This document shows, piece after piece, positions 25,839 to 32,781 of a DNA stretch of 64,000 nt (position 1 is the first letter of the stretch; each line of letters starts with the position of its first letter). The notes under the pieces were generated by a model, which saw only the letters and a program-made list of their open reading frames with translations, made no database searches and was not told where the DNA came from. Source of the stretch: a virus; the IMG/VR virus record IMGVR_UViG_3300006735_000001, positions 1 to 64,000 of that record; one strand, given 5' to 3'. The translations under genes were made by a program, and so were the position numbers.

Positions 25839-26123
25839 ATGGAGTATTTCAAAGGACATAGAAAAGTGCAAATGGATAAGCACTTGTATAAAATGCATCA
25901 CAAGATAAAACTAAAGCTTGATGCTATCTGCTTAGAGGCAGGAGATTTAAATGTAGAAGAGTTTATGCAAGTGTATGAATCTCTCAAACAAGATGTTTAT
26001 AGTTTTGTGGAGGAAAGAGATGACTTCTACAAAAAGAATCCAAACGTAGGTAAAATACCTCTAACAGGTATTAACCGTAACTTCCAAGAAGATATGATTA
26101 ATGATATGGATGTGGGATTATGA
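25839..26123 (+). CDS. Uncharacterised early protein (94 aa)
   Basis: A charged helical protein: MEYFKGHRKVQMDKHLYKMH, then LDAICLEAGDLNVEEFMQVY and VYSFVEERDDFYKKNPNVGK. Its stop overlaps the start of the following 41-aa gene (ATGA). No recognised family; probably an early host-takeover protein by position. Confidence 0.6.
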   Translation: MEYFKGHRKVQMDKHLYKMHHKIKLKLDAICLEAGDLNVEEFMQVYESLKQDVYSFVEERDDFYKKNPNVGKIPLTGINRNFQEDMINDMDVGL

Positions 26124-26245
26124 AACAGAAACCAATAGGAAAGGTACATCTAAAAGGTATCAATGATAAAGCATACGCTAAGTATAAAGCTAAGCAAGAT
26201 GCTAAACCAAAACATTCTAATAACCTATGGCTACATTTGTCATAG
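26120..26245 (+). CDS. Tiny basic protein (41 aa)
   Basis: MKQKPIGKVHLKGINDKAYA, then a Lys-rich stretch (KYKAKQDAKPKHS) and a hydrophobic end (NNLWLHLS). It is coupled to the 94-aa gene by an ATGA overlap, and its last codons form the stem of the downstream terminator. The overlap supports translation. Confidence 0.6.
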   Translation: MKQKPIGKVHLKGINDKAYAKYKAKQDAKPKHSNNLWLHLS

Positions 26246-26254
26246 GTTTTTTTT
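26222..26254 (+). terminator. Intrinsic terminator ending first early unit
   Basis: AACCTATG/CATAGGTT 8-bp perfect stem with an 11-nt loop, followed by six T. It overlaps the last codons of the 41-aa gene. Confidence 0.88.
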
Positions 26255-26351
26255 ATTAAGCGGAATGTTACAGACCTTAACTAAATTCTACTGTTATCTC
26301 TGTTAGTTGTTGTGCATAGTACTGCATTTTAGTTAAAGTTTGCGTGCTGTC

Positions 26352-26371
26352 TGCTCCCCAGCTATGTTTTG
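26352..26371 (+). repeat. Dispersed GCTCCCCA repeat, copy 3
   Basis: TGCTCCCCAGCTATGTTTTG, closest to copy 1 (24904..24923). Confidence 0.5.
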
Positions 26372-26478
26372 CTACTATTATCTAGATAAATTGTTAATTG
26401 TTGTGGTAAATTGTTAATTATGCACGTGTGTGTGTCAATAGTACATCTCAAATCCCACATAATACCACCTTTTACCAC

Positions 26479-26505
26479 TTGATAAAAATAATTACATCTT
26501 ATAAT
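26479..26505 (+). promoter_or_regulatory. Sigma70-like promoter in front of RNA candidate
   Basis: TTGATA, 15 nt, TATAAT. The -10 is perfect, the -35 matches 5 of 6, and the spacer is short. Predicted start is near 26512, about 13 nt before the first helix of the RNA candidate. Confidence 0.45.
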
Positions 26506-26524
26506 ATTAATATAGCTAACATCA

Positions 26525-26670
26525 ATAACTAGAGCAATGAGTCAAGCAATACCACTTACTATTCTGAAATAGTGTAAGCCATTGGACAACTAAGACATGA
26601 TACACATGTATAGTTAGTCAACACTTAGATCTAAGGGATCTACATTAAGATGGATAAGCACTCTAGTTAT
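26525..26670 (+). ncRNA. Candidate structured RNA, four-way junction
   Basis: P1 is a perfect 10-bp stem, ATAACTAGAG (26525-26534) with CTCTAGTTAT (26661-26670). P2 is CAATG (26535-26539)/CATTG (26580-26584) and starts on the base after P1. Inside it, P2a is CTTACTATT/AATAG-TG-TAAG with a CTGA loop. P3 is GACAACTA (26585-26592)/TAGTTAGTC (26611-26619) with one bulge and starts on the base after P2. P4 is TAGATC/GATCTA (26626-26642). Direct stacking of P1/P2 and P2/P3 and the lack of any ORF support an RNA. Strand follows the upstream promoter. Function unknown. Confidence 0.5.
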
Positions 26671-26748
26671 ATGTTAGTCTCTTCCTCTATAGGATAAGAG
26701 CCATATTACCCGCAATATTGCAATCAACCACTAATATACTAAATCGTT

Positions 26749-26931
26749 ATGTCAAATAATATATCAGAATTACAAGTGCTTAAATCTAATGCAGGTTATT
26801 ACGTAGGTCGTACAGAGAATGGTATGCCTTATAGCCGTCAATCAGACTATTTTAGAGATAGAATAGATGCTGAAAAAGCATATACTATAATAGCCACCTT
26901 TGGCAAAAAAAATCCATTAATAAATTTTTAA
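26749..26931 (+). CDS. Small early protein (60 aa)
   Basis: MSNNISELQVLKSNAGYYVG, with a helix near the end (DAEKAYTIIATFG). First gene after the structured-RNA region and 15 nt upstream of the 94-aa gene. It has balanced composition and no recognised motif. Confidence 0.5.
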   Translation: MSNNISELQVLKSNAGYYVGRTENGMPYSRQSDYFRDRIDAEKAYTIIATFGKKNPLINF

Positions 26932-26946
26932 ATAAAGCTAATAAGT

Positions 26947-27231
26947 ATGAAAATAAAAGTAATTAAACCAGAACAATTCGTGACATGGGGTAATGCTATA
27001 GGCATTGTCTTATACAGTAGAGAACAAGATGCTACTGTAAACTTCTTCACAGCTGATATGGAATGCAGTCGTGTTAAAAGAGAAGAACTAGGTTCGCCAT
27101 CATTGGTTGAGCTTAAATTAGAATTACAAAGTAATAACTCGTTAAGATATATTGCTAAAGAAAACTATTTAATAACCGTAACTGAAGACATGGGGATAGA
27201 GTATCTCAAGTATGCTAACAGTTACAACTAA
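26947..27231 (+). CDS. Small early protein (94 aa)
   Basis: A beta-rich protein (MKIKVIKPEQFVTWGNAIGI, VLYSREQDATVNFFTADMEC) with a C-terminal helix (VTEDMGIEYLKYANSYN). It lies in a run of small early genes. No family recognised. Confidence 0.55.
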   Translation: MKIKVIKPEQFVTWGNAIGIVLYSREQDATVNFFTADMECSRVKREELGSPSLVELKLELQSNNSLRYIAKENYLITVTEDMGIEYLKYANSYN

Positions 27232-27243
27232 ATTTAAACACTC

Positions 27244-27405
27244 ATGAAAAAAACAATTTATTTATTATTGGCTCTATTTCTTTTAGGGCCAATTCTTACA
27301 TCGTGTGGTTCAAGTAGAACCTGCAAGACAAAGAAATACAAGAAGAGCATGTACCAAAAGAAATGTTGGAGTGCTAAGAAACAACGTTATACAAGATGCA
27401 GATGA
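27244..27405 (+). CDS. Small Cys/Lys-rich lipoprotein (53 aa)
   Basis: MKKTIYLLLALFLLGPILTS ends in an LTSC lipobox (Cys 21, then Gly-Ser-Ser). The mature part is about 33 residues, very basic, with three further Cys (RTCKTKKYKKSMYQKKCWSA). Early expression of a tiny envelope lipoprotein suggests superinfection exclusion or envelope modification. Its stop overlaps the next start as ATGA. Confidence 0.65.
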   Translation: MKKTIYLLLALFLLGPILTSCGSSRTCKTKKYKKSMYQKKCWSAKKQRYTRCR

Positions 27406-27728
27406 AAGATATATTAAGAAAGTTCATAAAAGTCTTATATGTAGTCATTGTACCAATAATGGCTATATGGAGCGCATCGTGGTATTACATAGTAATGGGA
27501 CCTGATAGTCATGCATTTTTAGTTGTGTGTATGGTAGCTGTATTAGCATGTCTTAGTTCATTTCTATGCACAATTTATATGAATAAGGTAAAGGTACTAC
27601 CCAAAACAACATTTGAGTTTGTGCCTATGATAGGTTTTGCTATAGGGATTGATAATGTAAGCTATAAAAATAACTCTGTAGTTATATTATTACCTTTCAT
27701 ATTAATTGAATTTAAAAACCGTAAATAG
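27402..27728 (+). CDS. Small inner-membrane protein (108 aa)
   Basis: Two clear membrane segments (about residues 10-28, FIKVLYVVIVPIMAIWSASW; and about 36-58, HAFLVVCMVAVLACLSSFLC), with a C-terminal part that is again hydrophobic (SVVILLPFILIEF). The start at 27402 gives an ATGA overlap with the lipoprotein gene; an ATG 6 nt upstream is the alternative. Early membrane protein of unknown role, probably acting with the adjacent lipoprotein. Confidence 0.6.
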   Translation: MKDILRKFIKVLYVVIVPIMAIWSASWYYIVMGPDSHAFLVVCMVAVLACLSSFLCTIYMNKVKVLPKTTFEFVPMIGFAIGIDNVSYKNNSVVILLPFILIEFKNRK

Positions 27729-27821
27729 CCAACATATGAGCCACTAACAATACCAGTAATATTATATATATAATAACACTAGGTATTAAGGCTAGGAACC
27801 GTGAGTGGTTTGAGAAGAGAA

Positions 27822-27862
27822 GGTCTCTACCTTTTTATCATACTTGTTTAAGGTATGAGACC
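27822..27862 (+). promoter_or_regulatory. Leader hairpin before 172-aa gene
   Basis: GGTCTC-T-ACCTT pairs with AAGGT-AT-GAGACC, 11 bp around a small internal loop, with a 16-nt loop. No T-run follows, so it is not a typical terminator. It ends 28 nt before the likely ATG at 27891 and may control translation or processing. Confidence 0.5.
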
Positions 27863-27890
27863 TAACTCTTATAATAACAATTTTATAAAA

Positions 27891-28409
27891 ATGAAGAAAA
27901 TAGAAATACCAAAGAAAGTAACAGCATCACTGTTAAGAGATTTAATAAGTGAAGCACCAATTAGAAACAAAGCAAATAGTAATTTAATATTTGATAAAAT
28001 ATTTAAAAGCCTTGATGAGTATCAGATATCAAGTATAATAACATTAATGTTATCAGAAGAACCTTATAAAGCTTTATCATTAAATGATTATGTAATAGTT
28101 AGACCACCAAATTATCACAAAGGAGATAAATATGAAGAAGATGTTCTAAAAGATATTGGATTACTTCATAAATCAGGTAAGGTATATGGTAATGTAATTG
28201 GAGATGGCTCTTGGAATGGTGATTTTGATCCACTATCTGCTAGAATTAAGGTACATCTGTTATATCATAATGCTGATAAAAAACTAGAAGTTTATGAAGA
28301 TAGTTATAGTCCTTTTGAACTAAAACGTGTTTCTAAAAATTCAATTAAATATTATAATCCTAAGAAAGATGCCAAAACTAACACAGGAGTTGATCAGATC
28401 ACATTATAA
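27891..28409 (+). CDS. Uncharacterised early protein (172 aa)
   Basis: The start at 27891 (MKKIEIPKKVTASLLRDLIS) is preferred over an ATG 36 nt upstream that lies in the 3' arm of a hairpin. The N-terminal half is helical (LIFDKIFKSLDEYQISSIIT). The C-terminal half is beta-rich (SLNDYVIVRPPNYHKGDKYE, KVYGNVIGDGSWNGDFDP, RIKVHLLYHNADKKLEVYED). No family recognised. It overlaps the next gene by 41 nt. Confidence 0.55.
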   Translation: MKKIEIPKKVTASLLRDLISEAPIRNKANSNLIFDKIFKSLDEYQISSIITLMLSEEPYKALSLNDYVIVRPPNYHKGDKYEEDVLKDIGLLHKSGKVYGNVIGDGSWNGDFDPLSARIKVHLLYHNADKKLEVYEDSYSPFELKRVSKNSIKYYNPKKDAKTNTGVDQITL

Positions 28410-28563
28410 ATCATGGAAGAATAAAGAGTCTATTAAATCAAGCTTTGGCTATACTATGAATGAGATGTATAATCTTAATGACATAGAGTTAGCTAAAGAA
28501 AGAGATGATAACTTTGCATTTCTAAGATTATTAAGAGATCATGTCTACAAAAATGAAACTTGA
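28369..28563 (+). CDS. Small early protein (64 aa)
   Basis: The start MPKLTQELIRSHYKSWKNKE at 28369 is chosen over an upstream ATG that would overlap the preceding gene by 83 nt. The body is helical and charged (NLNDIELAKERDDNFAFLRL). It overlaps the HTH gene by 23 nt. Function unknown. Confidence 0.5.
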   Translation: MPKLTQELIRSHYKSWKNKESIKSSFGYTMNEMYNLNDIELAKERDDNFAFLRLLRDHVYKNET

Positions 28564-28798
28564 TAGATTTGGAATAGTAAAGCATATAGTGCTTACTGAT
28601 CCAGAGATATCTATCCAAGCAAAGGGTTTGTATAGCGTATTATGTTGCTATGCAAATGCTAATAGAGTATGTTGGCCCTCATTAAGTACACTAGCTGATG
28701 TCACTGACACAAGTCAATCATCAATCAAAAGGTACTTATTAGAGCTAAAAACTCACAATATAATACATAGAGAAGGAAGAAAGCTAAGAATTATTTAA
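28541..28798 (+). CDS. Winged helix-turn-helix regulator/initiator-like (85 aa)
   Basis: A complete HTH domain of the HTH_36 type common in phage replication initiators and regulators: SIQAKGLYSVLCCYANANRV, then CWPSLSTLADVTDTSQSSIK (recognition helix) and RYLLELKTHNIIHREGRKLR (wing). Only the DNA-binding domain is present. Likely an early transcription regulator or a replication accessory. Confidence 0.8.
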   Translation: MSTKMKLDRFGIVKHIVLTDPEISIQAKGLYSVLCCYANANRVCWPSLSTLADVTDTSQSSIKRYLLELKTHNIIHREGRKLRII

Positions 28799-28892
28799 AC
28801 GTTAGCTATATTACTGCTGTTTATTTTTAATAAGGTCCATATATGAGCTATCTTGGATGAGTCAGAACGGATTGAATTGTTATCTTTACTAC

Positions 28893-29159
28893 ATGATAAT
28901 TCAACTTCCCAATGGTCGCATCATAGAATGCTCATTAGAACAGTATCTTTCTCTATCAGATGAAGAATACAAAGAGCTTAATGGCCTTAGCTCTGCTTAT
29001 ACAAAGGAAGTGGGTGACCCATTTTACAATAGATTTTCTAAAACACAAGTGATAGATGAAATAAAAAGCCTCAATATAGAGGAGAACGAACCAGCACTTG
29101 ATGAAATAGATTCTTTTGAAAAATTAGATGACCCGTATTTCCATTCAGATGATGTTTAA
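28893..29159 (+). CDS. Small acidic early protein (88 aa)
   Basis: The start MIIQLPNGRIIECSLEQYLS at 28893 is chosen because the upstream 12 codons look non-coding. It is acidic, with a C-terminal DEIDSFEKLDDPYFHSDD segment. The IIQLPNGRIIECS..QYL.LSD.EY..LNG block looks conserved from memory of other Bacteroidota phages. It lies just upstream of the 193-aa gene. Function unknown. Confidence 0.6.
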   Translation: MIIQLPNGRIIECSLEQYLSLSDEEYKELNGLSSAYTKEVGDPFYNRFSKTQVIDEIKSLNIEENEPALDEIDSFEKLDDPYFHSDDV

Positions 29160-29200
29160 TCATCAATAATTATTTATTCACACTTTTAAAACTTAAAAAA

Positions 29201-29782
29201 ATGCAAAACAATAATGTAAACGTTGTGGCTGATGACATGAACAATGTTATCCGTCAATCACAGAACAATTCAGACTATGGTTTCATTAGATTGGAACAAC
29301 AAAGAACAGTATTTACTAATACAGGATGGGTAAAGGCAATGCCTATGTCTACTTTATTACATGGTACTATGGATTCTTTAGCTAGCTTAAACTTAAATGT
29401 TGATAGTGAACTACCAGGTAAAATCATTGTAAGAGAGTCATTAGAGCCATTTAGTAAGAATGATCCTGACAGAGATTTAAAGAAAGCCGGAGATACAGGG
29501 ATTATCTGTGCTGTACAAGGTCAACCTATTTATAGGAAAACATTTTTTGTAGCTGATGTAACAGCTCAAGATGTATTAGTTGCTCATGATAATGGAGATG
29601 CCATTAAAGAAGCTAATGGTACAACTAATAAAACTGTAAAAGCAACAGCAACACCAGCTGAAGCATTTGGATTACAAGATTCAGATGAAATAGAAGCTGA
29701 TAACACTCAAGAAGATGGTACTCCACCATTAGATGAAGTGGAAGAAGTAGTTGAAGAAACTGTTGAAAGTTTTGAACTATAA
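29201..29782 (+). CDS. Abundant-type early protein with acidic tail, paralogue of 154-aa protein (193 aa)
   Basis: Residues about 65-145 match the 154-aa early protein (shared GKIIV.ESL.P, GLKLAGETG/DLKKAGDTG, G.PIYR, I.EANG). The N-terminus has RLEQQRTVFTNTGWVKAMPM. Residues about 150-193 form an acidic tail (DSDEIEADNTQEDGTPPLDE, EETVESFEL) ending in hydrophobic residues, a layout seen in single-strand DNA-binding proteins. It is followed by a strong terminator. The SSB idea is inference only; the family is unassigned. Confidence 0.75.
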   Translation: MQNNNVNVVADDMNNVIRQSQNNSDYGFIRLEQQRTVFTNTGWVKAMPMSTLLHGTMDSLASLNLNVDSELPGKIIVRESLEPFSKNDPDRDLKKAGDTGIICAVQGQPIYRKTFFVADVTAQDVLVAHDNGDAIKEANGTTNKTVKATATPAEAFGLQDSDEIEADNTQEDGTPPLDEVEEVVEETVESFEL

Positions 29783-29805
29783 AGTTAAATCATGATCAAT
29801 GAATT

Positions 29806-29840
29806 AGGGATGGCTATGTAAAAATAGCTGTCCCTTTTTT
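29806..29840 (+). terminator. Intrinsic terminator after 193-aa gene
   Basis: AGGGA-TG-GCTAT pairs with ATAGC-TG-TCCCT around a symmetric internal loop, followed by six T. It ends the unit 58 nt after the stop. Confidence 0.9.
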
Positions 29841-29882
29841 ATTATATACACTCACTTATTACTAATATTAAATCAAACAAGT

Positions 29883-30422
29883 ATGTTATCAAAGAAACAA
29901 ATCCAAAAATTAGAACTCAGCAAAAAACAAGATCAATTAAGTAAGCGTAAAGAACGTTATGAATATCTAGGTATTCTAAATGAATATCAGTTACATCCAC
30001 CTTCTATAATAAATAACTTTGAGTATTGTAAACTAAATCCATATCAACATTTTTTGTTTAAACGTGTACTACATGGTTTAAGAGTTTATAAACCTGAAGA
30101 AGTTAAGAAACTACATTGGGATAAGAAAAGAAGAATTACTAAGGTATGGAAACGTGCTCAGAAAGAACTGAATGCATGGAAACAATATCTTTGTAATAAG
30201 AAAATAAATTTGTATCTTAGGAAGACTTTTAAATGTAGTCCTTTAGCCTTATATATAGCAAGTATACCAGCTGAAGAAACATTAGAAGATTATACTAACA
30301 CAATGACTTTCAAAGAATTAGGTATTACATATGAAGATATTGTACTAAAATTTATGTCATTGGGTTTATTACCTAAGAACTACTTTACTTTAGATCCTAA
30401 TGGCTATCAGAAAAGCATCTAA
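29883..30422 (+). CDS. Uncharacterised basic protein (179 aa)
   Basis: A helical, Lys-rich protein: QKLELSKKQDQLSKRKERYE, then KKLHWDKKRRITKVWKRAQK, ELNAWKQYLCNKKINLYLRK, and a C-terminal MTFKELGITYEDIVLKFMSL. The strong positive charge and position ahead of HNH and helicase genes suggest nucleic-acid binding. No family recognised. Confidence 0.6.
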   Translation: MLSKKQIQKLELSKKQDQLSKRKERYEYLGILNEYQLHPPSIINNFEYCKLNPYQHFLFKRVLHGLRVYKPEEVKKLHWDKKRRITKVWKRAQKELNAWKQYLCNKKINLYLRKTFKCSPLALYIASIPAEETLEDYTNTMTFKELGITYEDIVLKFMSLGLLPKNYFTLDPNGYQKSI

Positions 30423-30426
30423 AAAA

Positions 30427-30669
30427 ATGGCTAAGGCTAACAATATGTACTCAAAACTACGTATTGAATATCTTAGTAATAATGGTATCTGTCATGCAAA
30501 GATACATCGTTGTACTTTGCATGCTACAGATATACATCATAAAAAAGGGCGTGGTGAGTATCATTTAGATACCTCAACATGGTTACCAGTATGCAGAAAT
30601 TGTCATATGTGGATAGAAGAAAATCCTTCTGATGCATATGAATTAGGTTTTTCACAATTAAGAAAATAA
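30427..30669 (+). CDS. HNH-type endonuclease domain protein (80 aa)
   Basis: A short HNH fold: CHAKIHRCTLHATDIHHKKG supplies the central His-His (IHHKKGR) and a Cys, and WLPVCRNCHMWIEENP supplies the C-x2-C-H. This CH..IH.C...ATDIHHKKGRG...CR.CH form is typical of small phage HNH proteins. Alone it may be a homing-type or packaging-associated nicking nuclease. The start at 30427 follows the upstream stop by 4 nt; an ATG at 30400 (overlapping by 23 nt) is the alternative. Confidence 0.8.
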   Translation: MAKANNMYSKLRIEYLSNNGICHAKIHRCTLHATDIHHKKGRGEYHLDTSTWLPVCRNCHMWIEENPSDAYELGFSQLRK

Positions 30670-30670
30670 G

Positions 30671-30781
30671 ATGGATAATAATCATAAACATAAGTTATTT
30701 ACATGGAGTATAATAATACTAATAACAGTACTAATATGGTACACAATAATCAAAAACGTACTATGTCTGATAGAGACATAG
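30671..30781 (+). CDS. Tiny single-span membrane peptide (36 aa)
   Basis: MDNNHKHKLFTWSIIILITV continues with LIWYTIIKN: one hydrophobic span after a hydrophilic His-rich N-terminus. It starts 2 nt after the HNH stop and overlaps the helicase start by 19 nt, fitting the operon packing. It is one of four tiny membrane peptides in the early region. Confidence 0.55.
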   Translation: MDNNHKHKLFTWSIIILITVLIWYTIIKNVLCLIET

Positions 30782-31884
30782 TTCAAGCAGATGCATTGTC
30801 TATAGCAGTGCAACATAAAAGATGTGGTCTAGGTATATCAATGGGAGTTGGTAAAACTAGAATTGCAATAAATCATTTACTAAAGAACTTTAATCCATTT
30901 ATAAATGTTTTAGTAGCAGTACCAAAGAAATCTGTTATGAAGTCTTGGTATAATGAATTAGATAAGATGAATAATAATGTTTTAGCAGATGCAAATATAA
31001 CATTAGAAGATCATATTACTTTTACTACATACTTATCACTTAATAAATGTAATCCAAATGATTATGATATTGTTTATTTAGATGAATGTCATAGTTTAAA
31101 ATTATCTCATGAAGCTTTTTTATCAAATTTTAAGGGTAAAATCTTAGGCCTTACAGGTACACCACCAAAGAGAAAAGCATCTGAAAAATGGTTGATGGTA
31201 CAAAAGTATTGTCCTATTAAGTATACTTTTGATATAGATGAAGCAACTGATTCTAATATACTAAATGATTATAAAATTATAGTACATGAATTAGAACTAT
31301 CAAAACTACCAACATTAAAGAAAAAAAATAAAGCTGGTGGCTTTTGGTATACATCAGAAGAGAAAGATTATAACTATGTTTTATCTAGAGTAGCAGCAGC
31401 CTCAACACCAAAGCAACAACAGTTTGCATATATAATGAGAATGCGTGCTCTTATGGATTATACAAGTAAAGAAAGCTATGTCAAAAGTATATTAAAAAAT
31501 GTCAATGCTAAATGTATTGTATTTGCCAACACTCAAAAGCAATCAGATAGAATATGTAAGCATAGTTATCATTCTGGTAATCCTAAATCAGAAGAGAACT
31601 TAGAATTGTTCTCTGATGGTAGAATTGATCAGTTATCTTGCGTGTTACAATTATCAGAAGGTGTTACAATTCCTAAGCTTAAAGCAGGAATTATTATGCA
31701 TGCTTATGGTAATGAACGTAAAACAGCACAAAGAATAGGTAGATTATTAAGATTAAATCCTAATGAGACAGCTACCTGTCACATTTTGTGTTACAAAGGT
31801 ACACAAGATGAAAGATGGGTTGAACAGGCCTTAGATACATTTGATAATAATAAAATTAAATACTATAATCCACTAAAAAAATGA
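30763..31884 (+). CDS. SF2 DNA/RNA helicase (373 aa)
   Basis: Motif I GVGKT (28-32), motif II DECH (107-110, YLDECHS), motif III LTGTP (130-134) and C-terminal motif VI QRIGRLLR all appear in order. It is a compact SNF2/RAD3-like phage helicase with a single two-RecA core. The start MSDRDIVQAD at 30763 is chosen because the upstream in-frame ATG at 30703 lies within the tiny membrane peptide gene. Likely role is recombination or replication-fork remodelling. Homologous SF2 helicases are standard in crAss-like replication modules. Confidence 0.9.
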   Translation: MSDRDIVQADALSIAVQHKRCGLGISMGVGKTRIAINHLLKNFNPFINVLVAVPKKSVMKSWYNELDKMNNNVLADANITLEDHITFTTYLSLNKCNPNDYDIVYLDECHSLKLSHEAFLSNFKGKILGLTGTPPKRKASEKWLMVQKYCPIKYTFDIDEATDSNILNDYKIIVHELELSKLPTLKKKNKAGGFWYTSEEKDYNYVLSRVAAASTPKQQQFAYIMRMRALMDYTSKESYVKSILKNVNAKCIVFANTQKQSDRICKHSYHSGNPKSEENLELFSDGRIDQLSCVLQLSEGVTIPKLKAGIIMHAYGNERKTAQRIGRLLRLNPNETATCHILCYKGTQDERWVEQALDTFDNNKIKYYNPLKK

Positions 31885-31955
31885 AAATAATTCCAATGAT
31901 GTTTCTGTTAGCTTTATTAATGCTAACAATAAGCATAATAAACAAAAAAGAATAA
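31881..31955 (+). CDS. Tiny membrane peptide (24 aa)
   Basis: MKIIPMMFLLALLMLTISII followed by NKKE. A single hydrophobic helix, started by an ATGA overlap with the helicase stop and ended 2 nt before the next ATG. The tight fit on both sides supports translation despite its length. Confidence 0.5.
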   Translation: MKIIPMMFLLALLMLTISIINKKE

Positions 31956-31957
31956 TT

Positions 31958-32209
31958 ATGGGTAGAATGAAAGAACTATTTATGGAACAACAGCAAAACT
32001 CTGAATATCGTGGAGCACATGATGCTATGATACACGGTCTTGCTAGAACATCAGTTGAAGAATTTATTCCTGATATTGAACATGTTTGTCCTAATTGCTA
32101 TGGTAAAAATAAATTACATAGTATGATTAGGAGTGAAACAGAAGCTGAATGTTTAGACTGCGGTCAAGAATTTATAATTATAGAAAAAAATACACTTAGA
32201 TTTAAATAA
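31958..32209 (+). CDS. Zinc-ribbon protein (83 aa)
   Basis: The C-terminal half is a zinc ribbon (HVCPNCYGKNKLHSMIRSET, then CLDCGQEF; C-x2-C...C-x2-C). The N-terminal half is helical (RMKELFMEQQQNSEYRGAHD). The stop shares a base with the next start (TAATG). Probably a small nucleic-acid-binding or regulatory protein. Confidence 0.7.
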   Translation: MGRMKELFMEQQQNSEYRGAHDAMIHGLARTSVEEFIPDIEHVCPNCYGKNKLHSMIRSETEAECLDCGQEFIIIEKNTLRFK

Positions 32210-32349
32210 TGACAATAAAAGAAATGAGAAATCAAATGATAGGTGTTGCACTTAAAAGATCTAAAACTAAATTAGAAGCTGCAGAACTATTAGGAATAAC
32301 AGAAAAAACATTATATAACTATTTAAAAGAAATAAAAAATGGGAAGTAA
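32209..32349 (+). CDS. Fis-like helix-turn-helix peptide (46 aa)
   Basis: MTIKEMRNQMIGVALKRSKT, then KLEAAELLGITEKTLYNYLK. The second part is the Fis/NtrC-type HTH (xxAAELLGIxxxTLYxxLK) with almost nothing else. It would dimerise through the N-terminal helix and bind DNA. The TAATG overlap with the upstream gene supports translation. A minimal phage nucleoid or regulatory protein. Confidence 0.75.
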   Translation: MTIKEMRNQMIGVALKRSKTKLEAAELLGITEKTLYNYLKEIKNGK

Positions 32350-32602
32350 AAAAAACGTAGTACCAATGAGTGTATTTGGTCATAAGATAGAAGTAGAATA
32401 TTACTATTATCCTGGAGAAGATGAAGTACATACAGAACCTAATGGAGATCCAGGAACTCCTGGTTCACCTCCATCAGCAGAGATTTGGAGAATGTGGTGT
32501 GAATTAGAAAATGATGAAGGTAGCACCAGTATAGTAGATATTTCAGATTTTGGATATCGTGATATGATAGCTGAAGAAATAATAGAAAAGTTCCATGATT
32601 AA
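32339..32602 (+). CDS. Small acidic protein (87 aa)
   Basis: An acidic and aromatic protein (VFGHKIEVEYYYYPGEDEVH, PSAEIWRMWCELENDEGSTS) with a closing helix (RDMIAEEIIEKFHD). A start at 32339 overlaps the Fis-like gene by 11 nt; an internal Met (MSVFGHK) is possible. Unknown function. Confidence 0.6.
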   Translation: MGSKKNVVPMSVFGHKIEVEYYYYPGEDEVHTEPNGDPGTPGSPPSAEIWRMWCELENDEGSTSIVDISDFGYRDMIAEEIIEKFHD

Positions 32603-32780
32603 TAGTGGTATAGAATGGGCATGGATGGATGACAATTCTTCTGACACAAAGGTAATAAATGGAAAAACATATAAATTAATAAATAAAGAATGGGTACGCC
32701 AAAGACCTCATGGCATAGATGAGGTTGATCCACATGATCCAGATTATAGCTGGTTATGGGATGTAGATAGATCAAGATAA
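32595..32780 (+). CDS. Small acidic protein (61 aa)
   Basis: A Trp/Asp-rich protein: MINSGIEWAWMDDNSSDTKV, then YKLINKEWVRQRP and EVDPHDPDYSWLWDVD. It overlaps the upstream gene by 8 nt. Its acidic, aromatic character is typical of early host-interaction proteins; no family recognised. Confidence 0.55.
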   Translation: MINSGIEWAWMDDNSSDTKVINGKTYKLINKEWVRQRPHGIDEVDPHDPDYSWLWDVDRSR

Positions 32781-32781
32781 T

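Larger units (their letters stand above)
26258..26748. promoter_or_regulatory. Second non-coding region with structured-RNA candidate
   Basis: About 490 bp without a gene. The first half shares T/G-rich composition and a GCTCCCCA repeat with the 24806..25300 region. The second half holds a TTGATA-N15-TATAAT promoter-like pair (26479..26505) and directly after it a 146-nt stretch that folds as a four-way junction. Another imperfect stem (CTCTT-CCT/AGG-AT-AAGAG, about 26679..26700) follows. No tRNA signature was found. Confidence 0.55.

Noticed and set aside
26258-26748. Possible tRNA gene in the gap
   Set aside because: The 146-nt fold has four arms, but there is no T-loop signature, no 7-bp acceptor stem with a usual anticodon arm, and the lengths do not fit.
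27305-27505. 66-codon plus-strand frame at 27305
   Set aside because: It is out of frame with, and overlaps, the 53-aa lipoprotein and the membrane protein, which have signal-peptide and ATGA evidence.
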